Source of the DNA: Oceanobacillus massiliensis str. N'diop
GTDB lineage: Bacteria > Bacillota > Bacilli > Bacillales > Amphibacillaceae
Assembly: GCF_000285495.1 (NCBI RefSeq)
Contig: NZ_HE610978.1
Span: forward strand, 457,718-521,717
Length of the DNA stretch: 64,000 nt
Reading direction: 5' to 3'
Both the position numbers and the translations under genes were made by a program. The notes beneath the pieces were generated by a model. It worked only from the letters and a program-made list of their open reading frames with translations. It was not told the DNA's origin and made no database searches. Positions 59,198 to 64,000 of the stretch are shown piece after piece; position 1 is the stretch's first letter, and every line of letters starts with the position of its first letter.

Positions 59198-62170
59198 ATG
59201 AATTACAAAGAAAAGTTTCATGAATATATGCAGAAATCAAGGTCGATATGGAAGACCGGAAAGGTACAGCGATCATCCAGAATCACCTATGATGTTGTCT
59301 GGAATATTATCTTATTAATTCTTGTGGTAGGTTTTATCGGATCTATATTTGCAGGTGCAGTCGGCGCGGGCTATTTTGCATCTCTCGTAAAGGACGAGCC
59401 AATCCGAAGCAAGGAAGCAATGGCAGAGGACATATATAATTACTCAGAGACTTCCAAGTTATATTTCGCGGATAATGTCTATTTTGGAGACGTCAGATCG
59501 GACATTCAGCGCGAGGAGACAACATTAGAAAAAATTTCACCCACACTGCTTGACGCAGTAATCGCTACAGAGGACCAATATTTCACAGAGCATCATGGTG
59601 TTGTTCCCAAGGCCATTCTTCGTGCTGTTGTACAGGAAGCAACAAATGCTTCTATTCAAACAGGCGGAAGTACATTGACACAACAGCTTATCAAAAACCA
59701 GATACTCACCAATGAAGTCTCCTTTGAAAGAAAAGCGAAAGAGATTTTACTCGCACTCCGCCTGGAGAAATTCTTCGAAAAAGATGAAATCCTAGAGGCA
59801 TATTTAAATATTATTCCTTACGGCCGTAATTCGTCTGGCACGAATATAGCCGGAATCCAAACGGCTGCAAATGGAATTTTCGGTATCAGTGCAGATGAAG
59901 TCAATCTTGCTCAGGCCGCCTATTTGGCAGGACTCCCGCAAAGTCCTTCTGCATATACCCCCTTCCTTAGTACAGGCGGACTTAAGGATGAGGCAGGTAT
60001 TCAGCCTGGAATAAACCGGATGAAAACGGTATTGAACAGAATGTATGAAGCAGAATACATCACAAAAGAACAATACGATGAAGCAATGGCTTACGATATT
60101 GCTGCAGATTTTAAAGAAGAGGAATCTTCGCCAATTGAAAAGTATCCATATCTTACGTACCAATTAGAAAGTGAAGCAAAAGAAATCATAAAAAATCAAT
60201 TACTTAAAGAGGACGGCTATACCGCAGAAGATATCAGCGGCAATGAAGAGCTGGATGAAGAGTATGAATTATTGGCAGAACGTGCCATGCGATTGAATGG
60301 TTATGAAATCCATTCGACAATCGATAAGGAAATCTATGACGTATTTCAGGAAATAGCTAAGAACTATGAGCATTACGGAAAGGATAGAACCTTTACCGTA
60401 ACCAATGAAGAAACAGGAGAGTCCCAAGAAGTCACCGAAAAAGTACAAGCTGGCGGCATGCTGATTGAGAACAGTACCGGCAGAATCATAAGCTTTGTCG
60501 GTGGACGCGGATACAGTAATGAGAATCAAATAAATTATGCATATAGACAACGTTCTCCCGGCAGTACGATTAAACCCCTGCTTGACTACGCGCCAGCAAT
60601 GGAAGCAGGAGTAGTACAGCCCGGTACACCGATTGCCGATGTTGACAGGACATTTAAATTTCCAGGGTATAATTCCTATTCCTTGGGGAACTATGGCGGC
60701 GGCTATCATGGACTAGTGTCAGCAAGGTATGCATTGGCACAATCCTATAATATACCTGCAGTGGATACCTACTTACGAAACTATGCGAATGATCCTACTC
60801 AATATCTTGAAAAGATGGGAATATCGCTATCCGAAGGGGAAAAAAGCTATCCATCCATGGCAATTGGAGGCATGGACTATGGTGTGACTGTTGAGCAGAA
60901 TACCAATGCATATACGACTTTTGGAAACAACGGAAAATTTGCTGAAGAATATATGATCGAGAAAATTACAACGAATGACGGCGAAACGATCTATGAACAT
61001 AAAGTAGAGCCTGTCGATGTCTTTACACCGCAAACCAACTACCTGACACTTGATATGATGCGCGATGTAATTTCCGGCGGTACTGCAAGATATCTTCAGT
61101 CACAATTGAAATATGGGAATGTCGATTGGGCCGGTAAGTCAGGTACATCACAGAGATATCATGATGCATGGTTTGTTGCGACCAATCCTAATGTTACGCT
61201 TGGCACATGGATAGGATATAAGACGCCATCATCGATTGATGACAAATCCTACCCATTAAGCTACAGCCAGCGGAATCAAAATCTATGGGCACGGCTGATT
61301 AATGCTGCCAGTGACATTCGACCTGACCTTGTCGCACCATCAGAACGGTTCGAGCGTCCGGATGGCGTGGTAGAAAAGAGCTATTGTGCCGTTTCAGGTA
61401 TGCTTCCTTCAGAGCTATGCGAAAAGGCAGGACTCGTTAAAACAGATCTATTCAATGCCAAGTATGTGCCAACGAAAAAGGATGACAGTCTCATTACAGG
61501 TAACCAGGTTATCGTAGACGGCAAATCCGTCATCGCAGGATCTGACACCCCAGCTGAGTTTACAGAAGGCGATGGACTTACCTTCAATCCGGCTTGGCTG
61601 GAACGAATGGGTTATGAAAATATTGGTGATTTGACCCAACTCTACCCGAGATCGGAAACAGACAAATGGAAGAAGATCGGAATACCAAAAGGTAAAGCCG
61701 GCAGTTCCATTTCCGATGATGGAAAAGCACCAGGTAAACCGACTTCCCTTAAAAAGTCCGGCAGCCATTTAACTTGGAAAAAACCAGGCAGCAAGGATGT
61801 TGTCGGCTATCGTATCTTCCGGTCTAACTCACCAGGAAGTGATTTCAAACTTATCGGAAGCACTACCTCTACTGATTTTGGAATCGGAGATGAAAATGCC
61901 GTTTATATGGTTAAGGCAGTAGACTATTTCGGCATGGAATCCAAGGCGTCCAGTGAAGTCATTGTCGGCCAGCCGAAAAAGGATGAAAAGGAAACACCTG
62001 ATAAAAAGGACAAAAAGGATGATAAATCAGAGAAACCTGACGAACAAGATAAGCCAGAGGAAAATCAGGATGATGATAATCAATCCGATGAGGAATCTTC
62101 AGACGACGAAAATCGCGACCAAGAGGATACTGAATCTGAATCCGGGCAGGATGAGGGCGACGAAGAATAA
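59198..62170 (+). CDS. Class A penicillin-binding protein (PBP1 type)
   Basis: A 990-aa bifunctional peptidoglycan synthase: cytoplasmic tail, TM helix (about 40-65), glycosyltransferase domain with EDQYFTEHHGV (about 110-138) and TGGSTLTQQLIKN, then a transpeptidase domain with S-x-x-K (GSTIKP, about 456-461), SYN (about 515) and KSGTS (about 645, for KTG). A fibronectin-type-III-like domain (about 850-925) and a strongly acidic, low-complexity tail of 65 residues rich in D, E and K complete it. Start at 59198 (AGGGGG). Locus between tyrS and acuA is where acsA stands in B. subtilis; acsA is absent here. Confidence 0.92.
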   Translation: MNYKEKFHEYMQKSRSIWKTGKVQRSSRITYDVVWNIILLILVVGFIGSIFAGAVGAGYFASLVKDEPIRSKEAMAEDIYNYSETSKLYFADNVYFGDVRSDIQREETTLEKISPTLLDAVIATEDQYFTEHHGVVPKAILRAVVQEATNASIQTGGSTLTQQLIKNQILTNEVSFERKAKEILLALRLEKFFEKDEILEAYLNIIPYGRNSSGTNIAGIQTAANGIFGISADEVNLAQAAYLAGLPQSPSAYTPFLSTGGLKDEAGIQPGINRMKTVLNRMYEAEYITKEQYDEAMAYDIAADFKEEESSPIEKYPYLTYQLESEAKEIIKNQLLKEDGYTAEDISGNEELDEEYELLAERAMRLNGYEIHSTIDKEIYDVFQEIAKNYEHYGKDRTFTVTNEETGESQEVTEKVQAGGMLIENSTGRIISFVGGRGYSNENQINYAYRQRSPGSTIKPLLDYAPAMEAGVVQPGTPIADVDRTFKFPGYNSYSLGNYGGGYHGLVSARYALAQSYNIPAVDTYLRNYANDPTQYLEKMGISLSEGEKSYPSMAIGGMDYGVTVEQNTNAYTTFGNNGKFAEEYMIEKITTNDGETIYEHKVEPVDVFTPQTNYLTLDMMRDVISGGTARYLQSQLKYGNVDWAGKSGTSQRYHDAWFVATNPNVTLGTWIGYKTPSSIDDKSYPLSYSQRNQNLWARLINAASDIRPDLVAPSERFERPDGVVEKSYCAVSGMLPSELCEKAGLVKTDLFNAKYVPTKKDDSLITGNQVIVDGKSVIAGSDTPAEFTEGDGLTFNPAWLERMGYENIGDLTQLYPRSETDKWKKIGIPKGKAGSSISDDGKAPGKPTSLKKSGSHLTWKKPGSKDVVGYRIFRSNSPGSDFKLIGSTTSTDFGIGDENAVYMVKAVDYFGMESKASSEVIVGQPKKDEKETPDKKDKKDDKSEKPDEQDKPEENQDDDNQSDEESSDDENRDQEDTESESGQDEGDEE

Positions 62171-62186
62171 ATCATGCACGACTACC

Positions 62187-62213
62187 AAGGGAGCAAACTC
62201 TGCTCCCTTTTTT
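62187..62213 (+). terminator. Terminator after the PBP gene
   Basis: AAGGGAGCA (62187-62195) pairs with TGCTCCCTT (62201-62209), T6 tail. Confidence 0.92.
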
Positions 62214-62305
62214 ATTTTCCTCAGACCGGTCACATCTCCTCCCTTCCACCCATTAATCATTGGCATTACTTTCACAAAATACTAAAAATAATCATAAATT
62301 TCCTG

Positions 62306-62330
62306 TATAATAAAGATGAAAGCGCATCAA
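62306..62330 (+). promoter_or_regulatory. acuABC promoter -10 box with catabolite response element
   Basis: TATAAT at 62306-62311 is followed directly by a cre-like palindrome ATGAAAGCGCATCAAA (62315-62330; central CG). CcpA control of the acu operon is known from B. subtilis; a cre at this position would repress transcription. Confidence 0.55.
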
Positions 62331-62347
62331 ATACAGGTGGTGAACAA

Positions 62348-63001
62348 ATGGAACATGTAAAAACATATCATTCGTTAACATATAAAACAGAGCTTGGACC
62401 AATTGTTATTGAAGGACCACTGCATTCAAATGAACTGAAGCAATATCACTTTCATGAAAAATTAACCGCCTTTCGTCCCGCAGAAAAGCAATTTGAAGCC
62501 CTTCTGAGCATTGCTGACTTTCCAGAAGGAAGAATTCTCGTCGCACGAACAGCGAGCACGATAGTTGGCTATGTCACCTATTTGCATCCGGACCCCCTTG
62601 AACGATGGTCGGAATTTAACATGGACGATTTATTGGAATTGGGAGCGATTGAAATAATTCCCGACTTTCGCGGTGCGGGAGTCGCTTCGAATTTACTGAA
62701 AGTTTCCATGCTGGATCGTTATATGGAAAACTATATTGTTATATCAACTGAATATTATTGGCACTGGGACTTGGATGGGACAAAACTGAGCATCTGGAAT
62801 TACCGAAAAGTAATGGAAAAGATGATGGCAACAGGCGGCTTGCTCCCTGCACCTACCGATGACCCGGAAATCATTTCCCATCCGGCGAACTGCCTGATGG
62901 TCCGAATCGGAAAAAATGTATCTGAGGAATCAATCGAGAAGTTCGATAAGCTCCGCTTCTTGGCAAGGAATAAATATCGGAATATGAGAGAGGGATTATA
63001 G
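62348..63001 (+). CDS. acuA: Protein N-acetyltransferase AcuA
   Basis: A 217-aa GNAT acetyltransferase that acetylates and inactivates acetyl-CoA synthetase. Acetyl-CoA binding motif IIPDFRGAGVASNLLKVS (about 101-118). Start at 62348 (AGGTGGTG); residues before it in the frame lie in the promoter. First gene of acuA-acuB-acuC with no gap to acuB. The target enzyme AcsA is not encoded in the window. Confidence 0.94.
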   Translation: MEHVKTYHSLTYKTELGPIVIEGPLHSNELKQYHFHEKLTAFRPAEKQFEALLSIADFPEGRILVARTASTIVGYVTYLHPDPLERWSEFNMDDLLELGAIEIIPDFRGAGVASNLLKVSMLDRYMENYIVISTEYYWHWDLDGTKLSIWNYRKVMEKMMATGGLLPAPTDDPEIISHPANCLMVRIGKNVSEESIEKFDKLRFLARNKYRNMREGL

Positions 63002-63652
63002 ATGCTGGTTGAAGAGATTATGAAGACTGATGTAATTACCCTGCCTCCTACAGCAACCATTGCGGAGACACTGGTAATCCTCCAGGAAAATAAGATAAGA
63101 CATATCCCTATCGTCGATCGGGAAAATGCTGTAATTGGAATCGTTTCGGATCGGGACGTGCGAGATGCAAGCCCATCCATTCTCCTTAAGGATGCTGATC
63201 AAGGAGAATTGGAACATGAGATTCAGACAATCATGAGTCATCCGGTTGTGACGATACACCCAATGGATTTCGTCGAAGAGATTGCATCCATTTTTTATAA
63301 TAAGGAAATTGCATGTCTTCCAGTTGTCTCTGGAAGCAGGCTTGTCGGAATCATTACGGAAAAAGATATGCTTCATACGCTGATCCAATTAACCGGCACC
63401 CACGTCCAAAGCTCACTTATTGAGGTAAAGGTCCCCCATCGCCCGGGAATATTACCGGAAGTCGCTACCATCTTCGGTAAACGTAAAGCGAATATTGTTT
63501 CCGTCTTAATTTATCCATTCGGAAATGATCCAGACTATAAGGTGCTCGTATTTCGAATTCAAACCCTTAATCCCATGCCTGTGATTCAGGATCTGAGAGA
63601 CGCCGGATATCAATTAATGTGGCCAAATAATATACCGGGGCCAAAACGATGA
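63002..63652 (+). CDS. acuB: AcuB, CBS-ACT domain protein
   Basis: A 216-aa cytoplasmic protein with two CBS modules (about 5-60 and 72-130) and a C-terminal ACT domain (about 140-212). It belongs to the acetoin/acetate utilisation operon in Bacillus. CBS pairs bind AMP-type ligands; the ACT domain binds small molecules. Exact role unclear. The stop overlaps the acuC start (GATGA). Confidence 0.94.
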   Translation: MLVEEIMKTDVITLPPTATIAETLVILQENKIRHIPIVDRENAVIGIVSDRDVRDASPSILLKDADQGELEHEIQTIMSHPVVTIHPMDFVEEIASIFYNKEIACLPVVSGSRLVGIITEKDMLHTLIQLTGTHVQSSLIEVKVPHRPGILPEVATIFGKRKANIVSVLIYPFGNDPDYKVLVFRIQTLNPMPVIQDLRDAGYQLMWPNNIPGPKR

Positions 63653-64000
63653 GCAGCAATCCAGGATTCGTTTTTTCCGATGACTTTCTAATTTATCATT
63701 TTAATGAAGAACATCCTTTCAATCAAAAAAGGGTGCTCCTCGCAAAAGAGTTATTGGAAGCTAGTGCAATGTTATACGCTCAAGACATCATACCTCCAAG
63801 AATGGCCACAGAGGAGGAAATCGGTCTTTTTCATGATAGAGCTTATATCAATGCGGTCAAGCAGGCAGATAGCTTAAGTGAAGACGAAGCATATGAATAT
63901 GGCCTCGGCACAGAAGATACTCCCATCTTCCCAAATATGCATGAAGCAAGCAGTTTTGCCGTGGGAGGTACCTTAACCGCTGTCGATGAAGTGCTGACAG
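63649..64000 (+). CDS. acuC: AcuC deacetylase, 5' part (window end)
   Basis: 117 codons of a class-II-type histone-deacetylase-fold protein: MSSNPGFVFSDDFLIYHF at the start, HPFNQKRVLLAKELLEAS, FHDRAYINAV and YGLGTEDTPIFPNMHEASSF as in AcuC. It removes the acetyl group set by AcuA. Start overlaps the acuB stop by 4 bp. Truncated by the end of the window, not by a mutation. Confidence 0.93.
   Translation, partial: MSSNPGFVFSDDFLIYHFNEEHPFNQKRVLLAKELLEASAMLYAQDIIPPRMATEEEIGLFHDRAYINAVKQADSLSEDEAYEYGLGTEDTPIFPNMHEASSFAVGGTLTAVDEVLT

Noticed and set aside
1-64000. tRNA or rRNA genes
   Set aside because: No tRNA-like cloverleaf or rRNA segment was seen on either strand; the integration target is a protein gene, not a tRNA.

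Overview
The window is a chromosomal segment of a low-GC, endospore-forming Gram-positive bacterium of the family Bacillaceae. Evidence is the B. subtilis-like gene content and synteny: nrnA-ytpI-ytoI, ytkL, ackA-ytxK-tpx-gerW(ytfJ)-ytfI, nadK2-ytcJ-sspA-thiI-nifZ-ezrA-refZ-ytsP-dgcP-rpsD, tyrS, acuABC, including the spore genes sspA and gerW. The dispersed GC-rich intergenic repeats recall those of halotolerant or alkaliphilic genera (Oceanobacillus/Virgibacillus-like), but the genus cannot be fixed from this sequence alone.

Layout. 0.2-3.4 kb: RNA/PAP phosphatase NrnA, YtpI, the CBS regulator YtoI and a small membrane protein. 3.5-12.9 kb: a compact type IV pilus operon on the minus strand (two prepilins, PilB, PilT, PilC, major pilin PilA, prepilin peptidase PilD, PilM, PilN, PilO) plus a divergent minor pilin with an unusual beta-rich C-terminus. 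13-18.9 kb: a metal-dependent hydrolase, a membrane-bound spermidine-synthase-like protein, a 1-kb cluster of dispersed repeats, and a DUF4178-PspA-DUF4247-DUF350 envelope-stress operon with a textbook sigma-W promoter. 19-22.3 kb: M24 peptidase, alanine dehydrogenase, an unlisted 52-aa gene and a universal stress protein.

22.35-38.03 kb: an AT-rich integrated element of about 15.6 kb bounded by a perfect 87-bp direct repeat, which is the 3' end of ackA. It carries a tyrosine integrase split by a frameshift at an A8 tract, terminase, portal, scaffold, SU10-type capsid, accessory head proteins, a BhlA-like small membrane protein, a replication-initiator-like gene and a Cro-type regulator. It has no recognisable tail, baseplate or endolysin genes. 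That suggests a capsid-forming phage satellite or a tail-deleted prophage. Between the BhlA-like gene and the integrase lies a 1.4-kb geneless array of about a dozen degenerate copies of a ~20-bp motif, which also occurs next to both attachment repeats; this is the most unusual structure in the window.

38-64 kb: core chromosome again, with acetate kinase, YtxK (frameshifted C-terminus), thiol peroxidase, GerW, NAD kinase, amidohydrolase, SASP, the sulfur-transfer pair NifZ-ThiI, division proteins EzrA and RefZ, c-di-GMP cyclase DgcP, ribosomal protein S4 with its long leader, a preQ1-riboswitch-controlled queCDE operon, a tandem-repeat tract, T-box-controlled tyrS, a class A penicillin-binding protein and acuA-acuB-acuC (acuC cut by the window end).
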